Source of the DNA: Pseudomonadales bacterium | GTDB lineage: Bacteria > Pseudomonadota > Gammaproteobacteria > Pseudomonadales > Pseudohongiellaceae | Reading direction: 5' to 3' | NCBI GenBank assembly: GCA_028281635.1 | Contig: JANQJM010000219.1 | Location: 1-46,516, forward strand | Length of the DNA stretch: 46,516 nucleotides | Part shown: in pieces, positions 1 to 8,482 of the stretch | Layout: each line of letters starts with the position of its first letter | How positions within the stretch are numbered: the first letter of the stretch is position 1 | Position numbers and translations under genes: made by a program | The notes under the pieces: generated by a model | Told to the model about the DNA's origin: nothing | Seen by the model: only the letters and a program-made list of their open reading frames with translations | Database searches by the model: none

Positions 1-2
1 TC

Positions 3-110
3 AACAGCAATCCACTGCACAGTATTCGCAATACCCGTGACATACATACAGTGTATTTGCGTGGTGAAGAAATTGATCGAAAGGCATTATTACAAACTAT
101 TTTGCAGTAA
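3..110 (+). CDS. Amidohydrolase C-terminus (partial, runs in from the left edge)
   Basis: Thirty-five codons in frame 3 end at TAA 108-110. The peptide contains NPLHSIRNTRDIHTVYLRG followed by an acidic-basic tail ending in ALLQTILQ. An Asn/Asp-Pro-Leu...IRNT...I..V.LRG pattern is typical of the last beta strands of metal-dependent amidohydrolases of the imidazolonepropionase/prolidase-like group, where it closes the small composite beta-sandwich. The metal-binding TIM-barrel lies outside the window, so substrate and activity cannot be judged. It converges on the Eis-like gene, leaving only 10 bp between the stop codons. The family call rests on a short motif. Confidence 0.5.
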   Translation, partial: NSNPLHSIRNTRDIHTVYLRGEEIDRKALLQTILQ

Positions 111-120
111 ATACCTGGGT

Positions 121-1356
121 TTAGAACTCCCACCCTGTTCGCGGCGCAGGTAGGGCGAGAGTTTGTTCCAATTGATCAAGCAATGATTGCTCGGCAGTAA
201 TTTCACCACTGGTAGCCAATCGATTAGCAGAAGCAGCTCCCAGCCAAAGGCGGCTTATGCCGCTGGTAGAAGCTTTGAGTAGAGGCAGTCCAGTGCTATG
301 ACCAGGTTTTAACTTGCTCTCTTCACCCAGGTGAATCGTATATTCCCCACCAATGCCTTGCCAGGGCTCATTCTCGTCCAAGTAACGAGTGATAGGATCT
401 TCCACTGTTGCATTAAATGAAAGAGTGGGGCGACTAGCCAGGTGAGTTGCTGCGATGCAAACTTCCAGATCGTTTATTCGCAATTGCCACGAGGCTTCAC
501 TGCGTATCGATTCGGCGTATTTACCGCCCTCCGATTTATTTTGAGAGCGAAAGGGCAGGTCGATTAGATCCTGCATCTGTAGATGCTGCGTTTCGGTTAA
601 CCGAACCAGCAACAATTGATTCCCCAGGCTTTTGATGAGAGACATCAATTCCAGCAACTGTTCACGATTGCGGTATGCCATCCCGGCGATCCGCAGCGGC
701 CCGTTTTCGCCTTTGTTGCTGCCCCAGAAAAAGTGCGTCAGTTCTCCAGCGTCATTGCGGAAGCCTAAACCGACGGGATCTTCGGTCCAACCCATCTCTG
801 CCTGCCAATGACCGACTGGTGACACCTGGACGCTGCCGTGACCACGCCAACGATTCATTAACGCAGCATGCATGTCTGCTGCATCGCTTTCCGTTAAGCG
901 CTCGGGAACTCCACACTCGGCAGTGACATTGAGGTTGGCGGGATTGAAACGTACGACGTGTTCATAGGAGCCATTGCCAAATCCCAAACGGGTGTAATAG
1001 CCCTGTTCAAACATACCAAGCGCGGCGGTAGCCATTCCCGCTCTGGCACCATCGGCGATGGATTGAGCAGTCACCCTGCTGGCGAAACCTTGCTTCCGCG
1101 CAATCAGGCTGGTGGTTACGGCAGCGATTACGGTCATGCTGACGTCCGAGTCCAGATGTCGAATGGTGCCGGGGCAATTGGCTACCAGGCATTCCGCCTC
1201 ACCATTGAGTTCGGCAACCAGGTTGTGAGAGCTCTCAAGGAAAATTCTCAGACTTTTTGCGTCATCTTTATCGTCGCGATCTATCCACGCAATTTCCTCC
1301 CACAATCTGCGAACTGCGTCGAAGTCTTTTTTTGGGTCGTACAGGCGAATGCTCAT
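121..1356 (-). CDS. Eis-like GNAT N-acetyltransferase
   Basis: The 411-residue protein has the length and order of Eis-type enzymes: an N-terminal GNAT domain, a second GNAT-like domain and a C-terminal sterol-carrier-like fold. The acetyl-CoA region is at about residues 70-115 (VSMTVIAAVTTSLIARKQGFAS then an alanine/glycine-rich helix). It is followed by GYYTRLGFGNGSYEH at about 118-132, matching the 'YGRFGYG' element of Eis. The C-terminal part (roughly 300-411) holds the SCP2-like strands and ends in a free carboxylate, which Eis enzymes use as general acid/base. Eis proteins acetylate amines, including aminoglycosides in mycobacteria; here the substrate is unknown. The gene stands alone. 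The start is an ATG with only a weak purine stretch upstream. Confidence 0.75.
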   Translation of the reverse strand: MSIRLYDPKKDFDAVRRLWEEIAWIDRDDKDDAKSLRIFLESSHNLVAELNGEAECLVANCPGTIRHLDSDVSMTVIAAVTTSLIARKQGFASRVTAQSIADGARAGMATAALGMFEQGYYTRLGFGNGSYEHVVRFNPANLNVTAECGVPERLTESDAADMHAALMNRWRGHGSVQVSPVGHWQAEMGWTEDPVGLGFRNDAGELTHFFWGSNKGENGPLRIAGMAYRNREQLLELMSLIKSLGNQLLLVRLTETQHLQMQDLIDLPFRSQNKSEGGKYAESIRSEASWQLRINDLEVCIAATHLASRPTLSFNATVEDPITRYLDENEPWQGIGGEYTIHLGEESKLKPGHSTGLPLLKASTSGISRLWLGAASANRLATSGEITAEQSLLDQLEQTLALPAPRTGWEF

Positions 1357-1402
1357 GCTTGATTACCACCAAGAATGCGTTGCGGATTTTTAGAGTTAAG
1401 AC

Positions 1403-1463
1403 CTAGGGACCCTCTGATTAATTCAGGCCAGAGACTTACCTGAATTAATCAGAGGGTCCCTAG
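1403..1463. repeat. Perfect 25-bp inverted repeat, MITE/IS-end-like
   Basis: Arms 1403-1427 and 1439-1463 are exact reverse complements, separated by an 11-nt loop (1428-1438). The left arm begins CTAGGGACCCTCTGATTAAT. Neither side is followed by a T-run and the stem is AT-rich in its inner half, so it is not a standard intrinsic terminator. The right arm contains the TAG stop codon (1460-1462) of the minus-strand YkvA-family gene. It lies between two minus-strand genes. It could be a small non-autonomous mobile element, a fused pair of insertion-sequence ends, or a bidirectional RNA hairpin. Confidence 0.7.
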
Positions 1464-2017
1464 AGTATATGAAACAGGAAGTCGTCGTCACTGCCACGAG
1501 TATCCTGAATACGAGAGTGCAACTCATCACGCTTGGCCGTTAGCCAGCTTGCGCGGTCTTCGTTGGGATCTTTACCTTCGTCCGACAAACGACGTTCTTC
1601 AGCAGTACGGAAATCCACGAACTCATTATAGGCTTCAATCTCAGCACCAAGTTCGCGAATAACGATTTCTACAAACATCGCATCGTCAAGAAATCCAATT
1701 CCAGGAATATGATCCGGAATCAGGTCAATAGGATCGGCGAAGTAAGCCATGGCGCTGATGATGCGCGACTTGTCTGCATCATTCATGCCCCATTCTTCGT
1801 CCCGCATCATTTCCAGCAAGACTTTTAATTGCAGTAAACGGTCGGCGATGAAGTCTGGCAAATCAGAATTCATGGCGACGTCGACAATCTTGTACGCAGC
1901 CTTTTCGATTTCTGCCTGACTCTGAGTCTCTGAGGCGCTTGTCTTCGCCTTGCTGACGATAGTCTTGAATCGTTCCAGATCTCGGTCACTAAGTGTGAAA
2001 GTTATGTCCAGAGGCAT
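1460..2017 (-). CDS. YkvA-family (DUF1232) protein
   Basis: The 185-residue product contains the DUF1232 core at about residues 80-120. The hallmark is YFADPIDLIPDHIPGIGFLD, which matches the family pattern Y-x3-P-x-DLIPD-x-IP-x2-G-x-LDD. The N-terminal 75 residues and the C-terminal acidic/basic helical region are extra to the core and probably helical. Biochemical function of the family is not established; several members are membrane-associated. Start: AAAGGA seven bases before the ATG supports this choice. The stop codon is embedded in the 25-bp inverted repeat, so the 3' end of the mRNA could fold into a long hairpin. Confidence 0.8.
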   Translation of the reverse strand: MPLDITFTLSDRDLERFKTIVSKAKTSASETQSQAEIEKAAYKIVDVAMNSDLPDFIADRLLQLKVLLEMMRDEEWGMNDADKSRIISAMAYFADPIDLIPDHIPGIGFLDDAMFVEIVIRELGAEIEAYNEFVDFRTAEERRLSDEGKDPNEDRASWLTAKRDELHSRIQDTRGSDDDFLFHIL

Positions 2018-2176
2018 GTCAGTGTCCTTTTTGCTGAGCGACGCATCGCTCTTTCATCTATTTTTATTTTTGCTTTTATTAGCGATCGGTCAGAAGTTGT
2101 GATTTGGTGATTATTCTTCAGCGTTGCTACGAAATCTGTGACTGGTGTCAGTGTTTGGTAGATTATCACGCTTTTT

Positions 2177-3556
2177 CTAGGGGCGGATCACGTGATACTG
2201 CTCTTGTCTGGGAGCAATATACTCGAATTTGTAGCCATCATAAAACCCGTCCTCTTCCAGCTTCATGGCCATCGGTTCCGCGCTCCAATTTGGGATATCG
2301 ACCAGGGCAGTCAGTTCAATGGAATAAGCCGTGTTGGCATGCATCGGATAGTCTCCGGTTCCGGGTACGCCTTCCTGTTTATCCCACATGCCGATGGTAG
2401 TTCCTGCTGCGTGTCCATGAAGACCAATCGGATGAGTATAGATAATAGGTCCGATGCCGCGTTTCATCGCTTGTTCCCGGCTTAGTCGCAAAATTTCGTT
2501 GCCTGTCCTGCCCACGGCGAAATTGTCTGTGAGTATATCTTGTAGCTCGTTACCTTTTTGCAATGCATACTTTAAATCTTCTGGCACGTCCTCTTCGTCA
2601 TCGCGGAGAATATATGCGTTCTGTTGTGTGTCTGTTTGCAGGTTCAGATAACTAATTCCGAGATCGATATGTACGTGATCACCTTTATACAGACCATTGG
2701 GGTCCAGGTTTTGACTTTCGATGTCGGCCATGGATCGATCGGAGCGTTCCGTTTCAATGCTGGTATGGAACCAGGCACTTAAGCCCAGATCATTTATCCG
2801 TTGTCGAAACCACCACTCCAGGTCTTCAGTAGTAGTAACGCCTGCCTCCACAACTTCCGAGGAGAAACCCTCTCGAATAATTCCGTGGGCAATGCTCATA
2901 ACATCTCGATAGTATTCGAGTTCCAGCTCCGTTCGCGTTTCGAGCCAGCCCACAGCCACTTGTTCTGCCGAGACAACGCGTTGCTGTAGCGAGGCAGGCA
3001 GTGCAGCCATGAAGTCTCTCTGCTCTGAAAAGGTAAGACCGTCGGCAAGGCCATAAGTGTCGGAGAAATTCAGCGCTATGGCGCGGGGATTAAATTCGGA
3101 CAGGATTTGCGCAATACGCGCATACTGATCCGGTTGTTGTTCAGGATTCCATGCACTGGGAAACAAATCAGCCACGGGGTAGCGCGCAATGGCCATGCGT
3201 TCTACGCCACGTTCCGGGCCATGATCGATAAAAATGAGCACGGTACGACGTCGCGCATTAAGCCAAGTCGCTGGCAACATTGTTCTTAGTACGGGATCTT
3301 CATTGTATTCTCTGGCGATCAGCACCCAGGCATCCACACCGGCGCGGCGCATGATTTCCGGCACAAGCTTGTCGAGTCTGTCTTTCAACACTTCGTCTTC
3401 AATACGGGCTTGCTCACGCATGGGGAGAATGCGTGCCGCTAGCTCGTCGGTTTCATCCGCGCGGTAGGTTTGTGTGATGATCGCAACCAACGAAGCCAGA
3501 AACAGCAATGCAATTATGCGCACTCGGGTGGAAGCCGTCGTATAAATCCAGTTCAT
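2177..3556 (-). CDS. Secreted/membrane-anchored M24-family metallopeptidase (Xaa-Pro aminopeptidase-like)
   Basis: The frame is open further upstream, but the ATG at 3556 places a hydrophobic segment (IIALLFLASLVAIITQ) at residues 12-27, as expected for a signal anchor, giving 459 residues. Residues about 60-190 resemble the creatinase N-terminal domain. The rest is the pita-bread M24 fold: HIDLG (first metal Asp), TDTQQNAY (second Asp), THPIGLHGH (metal His), YSIELTALV (Glu) and MKLEEDGFY (last Glu). All five metal ligands are therefore candidates for being intact, so a dinuclear Mn/Co aminopeptidase or related hydrolase acting outside the cytoplasm is likely. It is transcribed divergently from the MaoC-like gene. 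Confidence 0.8.
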   Translation of the reverse strand: MNWIYTTASTRVRIIALLFLASLVAIITQTYRADETDELAARILPMREQARIEDEVLKDRLDKLVPEIMRRAGVDAWVLIAREYNEDPVLRTMLPATWLNARRRTVLIFIDHGPERGVERMAIARYPVADLFPSAWNPEQQPDQYARIAQILSEFNPRAIALNFSDTYGLADGLTFSEQRDFMAALPASLQQRVVSAEQVAVGWLETRTELELEYYRDVMSIAHGIIREGFSSEVVEAGVTTTEDLEWWFRQRINDLGLSAWFHTSIETERSDRSMADIESQNLDPNGLYKGDHVHIDLGISYLNLQTDTQQNAYILRDDEEDVPEDLKYALQKGNELQDILTDNFAVGRTGNEILRLSREQAMKRGIGPIIYTHPIGLHGHAAGTTIGMWDKQEGVPGTGDYPMHANTAYSIELTALVDIPNWSAEPMAMKLEEDGFYDGYKFEYIAPRQEQYHVIRP

Positions 3557-3656
3557 GTTAATGATTTTTCTCGAAAAACGTTTGCGTTGAGGGTACCACT
3601 TAAGTCCATAATCAGAAAGAAGAACGGCGTCCAGCAAAGCTACTCAGGAAGCAACA

Positions 3657-4142
3657 ATGACCGACACAGAACAGGTTTTCGATCCCGAAAAACACGTCCT
3701 TCATGAATCCACTTATTTCGATGACTTAAAAATAGGGCAAAGATTCCCGATTCCTTCCCGTACATTGGGCGACGGTAGTTTTGCCGCGTATCAAATGGCA
3801 AGTCTTGATAATCATCCTATTCATTATGATATCGAGTATTGTCGACGTCGTGGTCATCCCCATTTGTTAGCTCATGGCTTTCAGGTGGCGATACAAACTT
3901 CTCCGGGCGCGGGTATGCTGCCCCACATTTTGGAAGACAGTCTGATTGCACTTTTAGAACAGAGTAGTAAGTTCCTTAAGCCTGTTTACTGTGGCGACAC
4001 GGTTTATCCGGCTCTAGAGATAGTCGATATGAAACCTGGTAACTCCACGGGTGTAATTACACTGCGTAGTACAGTGCACAATCAGCATGGTGATTTGGTG
4101 CTGGAAGGTGAGCAGAAGATGTTGGTGAAGAGAGCCTGCTGA
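3657..4142 (+). CDS. MaoC-like (R)-hydratase/dehydratase
   Basis: A 161-residue single hotdog domain. The hydratase-2 motif is visible as SLDNHPIHYDIEYCRRRGHP (about residues 43-62), where Asp and His would activate water for addition to an enoyl-CoA. The downstream AHGFQVAIQTS corresponds to the 'LAHG' substrate-tunnel element, and FLKPVYCGDTVYPALEIVD is the conserved beta-strand pair of MaoC proteins. The likely substrate is an enoyl-thioester, not determinable from sequence. Start: AGGAAG six bases before the ATG. It is head-to-head with the M24 peptidase and converges on another hotdog protein at 4150, which suggests linked acyl-CoA chemistry. Confidence 0.8.
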   Translation: MTDTEQVFDPEKHVLHESTYFDDLKIGQRFPIPSRTLGDGSFAAYQMASLDNHPIHYDIEYCRRRGHPHLLAHGFQVAIQTSPGAGMLPHILEDSLIALLEQSSKFLKPVYCGDTVYPALEIVDMKPGNSTGVITLRSTVHNQHGDLVLEGEQKMLVKRAC

Positions 4143-4149
4143 TTAAGCG

Positions 4150-4962
4150 CTAGGGGTCGGCCAACTTAAAAATAGCAGTGTGCTCAACTTCGAGGGCGAC
4201 ATCGCCCGCTTCCCACATGGCAATGTAGAGCTTGATGAATTGATGTCCTTTACGTTCCCATTTTTTGATAGGCATCGTGCGTACTTCTATATCCTGACCG
4301 ACCCGCAATCCTTTGCGAAGAATCAGTTTGCTTCCGGTGTGAATCCAGGCCGGCAGATAGAATATTCGCATCAATGCCTTGTTGCAGGCATCTAACAAGT
4401 AATAAGGGTGAATATAAGCTTCGCTTCCTGTATAGATTTCTGACTTATCTCTTTGTGCCAAAACATGCTCTGCATTGTCTGCTGCTGAGGGTTGCCATAG
4501 GTAGTAAGGGGCGGGTTCATCGAGGTGAATGGCTTCCCAGTTGATCTCCTGTCGCTCACTATCCGCTTGGCCGACTTCCATGTTGGCTCTTTCCTGAATT
4601 GGCGGTAGCTGATTAGGCAACCAGGATTCCAAGCGAGCCAGCAGGTTGCCTTGTTCATTGGTGGCCTGGGTGAGATGGCTACGTTGGCTAGACTCCTGTC
4701 CCAGGTTCTCGGTAGTAATAGTTATCAGATCATCGTGGTAGGCAGGCTTGAGAAAGATCACATCCAGTATGCCTTGTTGCAACCAGGGCTCTCCATAGAT
4801 TCTTACCAGCGGCTGAGTCAGATAGCCGAATACATTGACTCCACTTACCAGTGCGCCATGAAAACCATAACGCTGCGCGATTTTGTCGCTATGTATTCGG
4901 TTCTCCGATTGCTCAGCATCGTTGAGTGCGAGAATTTGAAAATTGGGAATATGTGCGCTCAT
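4150..4962 (-). CDS. Hotdog-fold protein (MaoC/thioesterase-like)
   Basis: A 270-residue protein that appears to contain two hotdog modules. The N-terminal part has ENRIHSDKIAQRYGFHGALV (about 20-39) followed by SGVNVFGYLTQPLVRIYG, resembling the D/H-x-GF-GALV 'substrate tunnel' of MaoC-like proteins. The second half (about 150-270) has IHTGSKLILRKGLRVGQDIE and VALEVEHTAIFKL, typical terminal strands of the fold. The catalytic Asp-His pair of true hydratases is not obvious, so thioesterase or binding function is possible. It lies 51 bp downstream of the MBL/CNB fusion gene on the same strand and is probably cotranscribed with it. Confidence 0.65.
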   Translation of the reverse strand: MSAHIPNFQILALNDAEQSENRIHSDKIAQRYGFHGALVSGVNVFGYLTQPLVRIYGEPWLQQGILDVIFLKPAYHDDLITITTENLGQESSQRSHLTQATNEQGNLLARLESWLPNQLPPIQERANMEVGQADSERQEINWEAIHLDEPAPYYLWQPSAADNAEHVLAQRDKSEIYTGSEAYIHPYYLLDACNKALMRIFYLPAWIHTGSKLILRKGLRVGQDIEVRTMPIKKWERKGHQFIKLYIAMWEAGDVALEVEHTAIFKLADP

Positions 4963-5013
4963 CAGCTGATGACCAGGTTGCGCAAAAGTCAGGCCATGCA
5001 GGCCAGGGAATCG

Positions 5014-7248
5014 TTATTGAATGTCGACAACGCCCAGGTGCCAGTCTACCAATTGGTTAGGGCTTTCTTCACGCATTTTGCGCAGACGATAGTTCAACTG
5101 CGGCGTTTCCAGGCGTAGTTTTTCCAGGCGCTTGCTACTGAACAGCAGTAGTTTGCAGCCTTCTTTGCTTGTAATGGGACCGGTATTATTGGGCGCGAAT
5201 GGACGAGCACCGTAGTCTTCATCGTAAAACATGGAGTCACCATTTAGCGTGGCTTCACCTTCTGCCAGTAAGCACCAGAAATCGTCAGTGAGTTCCAGGC
5301 TATCGGCTGGCCCAAGATCTTTCACTTCGCCCACGCGGCTGAGCTTTTCCAGCACGATTGAGCTAAGGTCTTGAAACTGTTCTTGTTTGGCAATGGCTGG
5401 ACGCATGGCCCATTGAGTAAGCAGTTTCTCCTGGAAACCTTCGGCGACAATGAAAGACTTGAAGGTTTCTTCAGAAAAGACGCAAAGCGTAACGGGTGTG
5501 GTTGCTACCACGCTGGCATTGCGAGTTCCGGTGCCGGTAATGACGGCCATCTCACCCAGGATATCACCCGCTTGCAAACTGGCTTCGTGATGTAACTCTT
5601 TACCATCGTGACGCACCACATCGCAATAACCGGTAAGAATGAGATACACATAGCCACGAGTGGAAGCATCTTGAACCAGGATGACGTCGCCAGAGTTGTA
5701 ACGGCGAATTTCCTCTTCGGCTAACAGACTGCGCATCCAGCGATTGGGAAAGGGGCGACCGAGCCACACGGTGAGATAGTGATTGATCTGCGATGTGTAA
5801 ATTGCCGGATCGCCTTCCAGAATCGTGTAACGCTTACCAGAGTTTGCCAGCGAGAATGTGGTATTAAATTCGTTGGTTAATTGTTCGACGTGCACAAACA
5901 CAACGCGGTCTGATGCTGAGGTGAGGGCGTCGGCCGGATCACCGTGAATCGCACCCGCGCCGCCATCGGCTACCAGTAAAGAGAAGCGCTGTGTGTACAG
6001 CCTTTTCAGATTGTCCGTTGTGCTCTGTCGAATGAGACCACGTTCAGTCATCTCACTGACAGCGGTCATGGTGTGATTGTCGCCAACAACACAAACGTCC
6101 CTCTCGATTCCACGGTGCACCGTAGAGAAGGTGGCACCGATTGTTGGAATGCTGTGCACGGTCACGTGAGGCTCAATGGTCAGCCCAAAATAATTAAAGC
6201 GCTGACCCGGACGCACTTCAACCAGACGAAAGTGTTCTCTGACGATCTCAGGTCGCCAACCGATTCCGCAGGCCAATTTGTCCATGGCCATCTCAAAGAT
6301 CTCTCGAGTCGTGATCAGATCAACCCGTTGCGGCATCAGCATCAACGGAAATAAGGACGAGTGATCATCATGTAAGTGGGTCAGGAATACAGCAGCAATC
6401 TGGTTTTTAGAGATGCCGCGTGCGAATAAGTGCTCATCAAGGAAGGGAATGCAGTCGATGAGAATGTATTCACCGTTATAGCAAAGCGCAAGTCCTGTGC
6501 AGGGCTCCGAGGGGGTAAATCCAGAAGCGCCACCGAGCACTTCGATGCCCATCTTGGTCAGGCCCCCTGGCACATAATCCGGCTGAACCTGGTAGGGAGG
6601 TGCGAGTTGTGAATCTTCACGCAGATCGATTTGCGTTATGGCTCTGTTCACTTCTATTTCATAGTGATCGGTATCGAGCCGGGTAATATGTTGCTGGCCG
6701 ATATGAACTGCACCGTCTTCGAATGGGTACAGACTAAAAAAATCTTGAACTGGTATGACTTCTCCATACTTGTTTTTTAGTGCAAGCTCTTCGCTGGCCG
6801 CTGTCCATTCATCTATTAATGGTCTTTCCGTGCGCCAGTTTTGTAATTCATCCCGCGTAGGGCCCAGCAAGGTGATGCGCAATAGTCTTAGAGTCTGGCT
6901 GATGGCATCGCGATGACCGACCAGATTCAGTTTGCGGCCTTCTTCGAGACCTTTGGCCACGAATAGGAAGAAATAGAGTGGAAATTCCAGAGCATTAGTC
7001 AGCGAGCCCCCTTTTTCACGGATATCAGGCAAAACCACGGTGTCGAAGCGGCTGACTCCGTGCAATAACAGGCCTTTCAGGACTTCCGGGGGAGCGCCGA
7101 ACAAGATGCTGCCGTAATCGTCTTCATACAAACGTGCCCCGAGGCAGGGTTGTATCAAAGTCGCACTACCCTTGTAGGCGCTGGCAGGGAATTCGGGGTG
7201 CTTGATAGCCATTGTTTCCGTGTTGTTATTGCTATTGTTTGTGGCCAC
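5014..7248 (-). CDS. Metallo-beta-lactamase-fold hydrolase fused to a cyclic-nucleotide-binding domain
   Basis: A 744-residue protein with an unusual domain order. Residues about 225-470 form a metallo-beta-lactamase-fold domain with the metal motif HLHDDH at 291-296 and further candidate ligands in VTVHSIPTIG, VVGDNHTM and ADGGAGAIHGD. Residues about 515-625 form a cNMP-binding domain: the phosphate-binding cassette GDILGEMAV...GTRNASV keeps the Glu and Arg that contact cyclic nucleotide ribose and phosphate. The N-terminal 200 residues match nothing I recognise. The C-terminus (about 630-744) may be a degenerate second sensor. A hydrolase gated by cAMP/cGMP, or a phosphodiesterase with a regulatory cNMP site, is inferred. 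The GTG start at 7248 is uncertain; an ATG 12 codons in is an alternative. Confidence 0.75.
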   Translation of the reverse strand: MATNNSNNNTETMAIKHPEFPASAYKGSATLIQPCLGARLYEDDYGSILFGAPPEVLKGLLLHGVSRFDTVVLPDIREKGGSLTNALEFPLYFFLFVAKGLEEGRKLNLVGHRDAISQTLRLLRITLLGPTRDELQNWRTERPLIDEWTAASEELALKNKYGEVIPVQDFFSLYPFEDGAVHIGQQHITRLDTDHYEIEVNRAITQIDLREDSQLAPPYQVQPDYVPGGLTKMGIEVLGGASGFTPSEPCTGLALCYNGEYILIDCIPFLDEHLFARGISKNQIAAVFLTHLHDDHSSLFPLMLMPQRVDLITTREIFEMAMDKLACGIGWRPEIVREHFRLVEVRPGQRFNYFGLTIEPHVTVHSIPTIGATFSTVHRGIERDVCVVGDNHTMTAVSEMTERGLIRQSTTDNLKRLYTQRFSLLVADGGAGAIHGDPADALTSASDRVVFVHVEQLTNEFNTTFSLANSGKRYTILEGDPAIYTSQINHYLTVWLGRPFPNRWMRSLLAEEEIRRYNSGDVILVQDASTRGYVYLILTGYCDVVRHDGKELHHEASLQAGDILGEMAVITGTGTRNASVVATTPVTLCVFSEETFKSFIVAEGFQEKLLTQWAMRPAIAKQEQFQDLSSIVLEKLSRVGEVKDLGPADSLELTDDFWCLLAEGEATLNGDSMFYDEDYGARPFAPNNTGPITSKEGCKLLLFSSKRLEKLRLETPQLNYRLRKMREESPNQLVDWHLGVVDIQ

Positions 7249-7427
7249 AACAATGTCCAGCCGACATTGTGACTAACGGCAAGAGTAGACTATCTACTGG
7301 TGATTTCTAGGGGAAGTGATTTATTGGCTTAAGCAGGGATAATTTCCCAGTTTTTCCCGCGATAGTGTCTGGATCCCCCGTATTTCGCAATCCTGAAACT
7401 CTTAGTAACTGATAATTGATTGCTTTC

Positions 7428-7997
7428 TTACCTGCCCATGGCATAAAACTCGAGATTTGGCGGCAATGAAGACATGTTTGCCAATCGATTGGACATAGCG
7501 AAAAAAGCGGCGATGGCACCAATCTCCCAAATGTCATCCTGAGTGAATCCGGCATCTAGCAGCCGTTGATGATCGCCTTGGTCCACTGCTTGCGCAGACT
7601 GTGAAACCTTGACCGCATAGTCCAGCATGGCCCTTTGTCTGGGTGTGATGTCTGCTTTGCGATAATTGGTGGCTAACTGATCAGCGATCAGGGGGTTCTT
7701 TTCGCGAATTCGGAGAATGGCGCCATGTGCTACCACGCAATACAGACACTGGTTTAGACCAGAGGTGGCAACCACGATCATCTCCTTTTCCCCCGCAGTG
7801 AGATTGCTGGGCTTTTCCATCAGGGCATCGTGATAGGCAAAGAAAGCTCTGAACTCGTCGGGCCTGCCTGCCAATGCCAGGAAAATATTAGGTACGAATC
7901 CAGCTTTCTCTTGCACCGCATCGATACGCGCGCGGATATCGGGTTCAATATCCTTGAGTTCGGCGAATGGAAACAGACTCTGGGTTTGGTCACTCAT
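7428..7997 (-). CDS. AhpD-like peroxidase-related protein (carboxymuconolactone decarboxylase family)
   Basis: A 189-residue protein of the CMD/AhpD fold. The redox motif CLYCVVAHGAI (about residues 86-96) has the two cysteines and the following His characteristic of alkylhydroperoxidase D-like proteins. VPNIFLALAGRPDEFRAFF near residue 35 and DIWEIGAIAAFFAMSNRLAN near 154 are standard for the 'uncharacterised peroxidase-related enzyme' subgroup. It probably acts as a thiol-dependent peroxide or radical scavenger in the cytoplasm, but substrates are unknown. It follows the ABM monooxygenase gene by 30 bp on the same strand, so the two form a likely operon dealing with quinones or oxidised compounds. 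Confidence 0.8.
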   Translation of the reverse strand: MSDQTQSLFPFAELKDIEPDIRARIDAVQEKAGFVPNIFLALAGRPDEFRAFFAYHDALMEKPSNLTAGEKEMIVVATSGLNQCLYCVVAHGAILRIREKNPLIADQLATNYRKADITPRQRAMLDYAVKVSQSAQAVDQGDHQRLLDAGFTQDDIWEIGAIAAFFAMSNRLANMSSLPPNLEFYAMGR

Positions 7998-8027
7998 AAC
8001 TCGTTCGACTCAATAGGCTATTTGTTT

Positions 8028-8327
8028 TTAATGTCTGGGTACTTCACTGGCGTTGTAGATTTTTAATTCAGGATCCGAGGTTGCGTACTGCCCAATCTCT
8101 CGTACAAATTCACCAGACTCTGGTACGCGGAAATGTTGCTGCAGTGCTTCCATGTCTTGCCATTGTTCAACAAACACCAGTCGATTACCGTGTTCGCCAT
8201 CAATGTGCACTCCGTGACTAAGACAGCCAGGTTCCTGTCGTGACCGATTTACATGAGCCTGACTTAATTCCAGTGCTTGTTCCAGGGATTCTTCATCGAT
8301 TTCCACACTTCCCAGTACGATTACCAC
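8028..8327 (-). CDS. Antibiotic biosynthesis monooxygenase (ABM) domain protein
   Basis: The frame is open upstream to 8408, but a GTG at 8327 preceded by GGAG six bases away gives a 99-residue protein starting MVIVLGSVEID, the usual size of a single ABM ferredoxin-like domain. RQEPGCLSHGVHID and FVEQWQDMEALQQHF are the conserved second strand and the W-x-S/D-x-EA-x-H helix of the YgiN/ABM family. Such proteins are small cofactor-independent monooxygenases or quinol-handling enzymes. It lies just upstream of the AhpD-like gene and diverges from the SDR at 8483. The start choice is inferred from the ribosome-binding site and domain alignment. Confidence 0.75.
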   Translation of the reverse strand: MVIVLGSVEIDEESLEQALELSQAHVNRSRQEPGCLSHGVHIDGEHGNRLVFVEQWQDMEALQQHFRVPESGEFVREIGQYATSDPELKIYNASEVPRH

Positions 8328-8482
8328 TCTACTCTCCACGCGTGCTTTTTTGTTGTATAAAATCTCTTGCTGTTGCGGCGGCAAATGCCAGTATGCAGCG
8401 ACTTGCAATATAGCTCAGTGGCACGCAATCTAGTAGTCACAACTACCCGATTCATAGCGATTTCTCTTATCAGGATTAAGAC

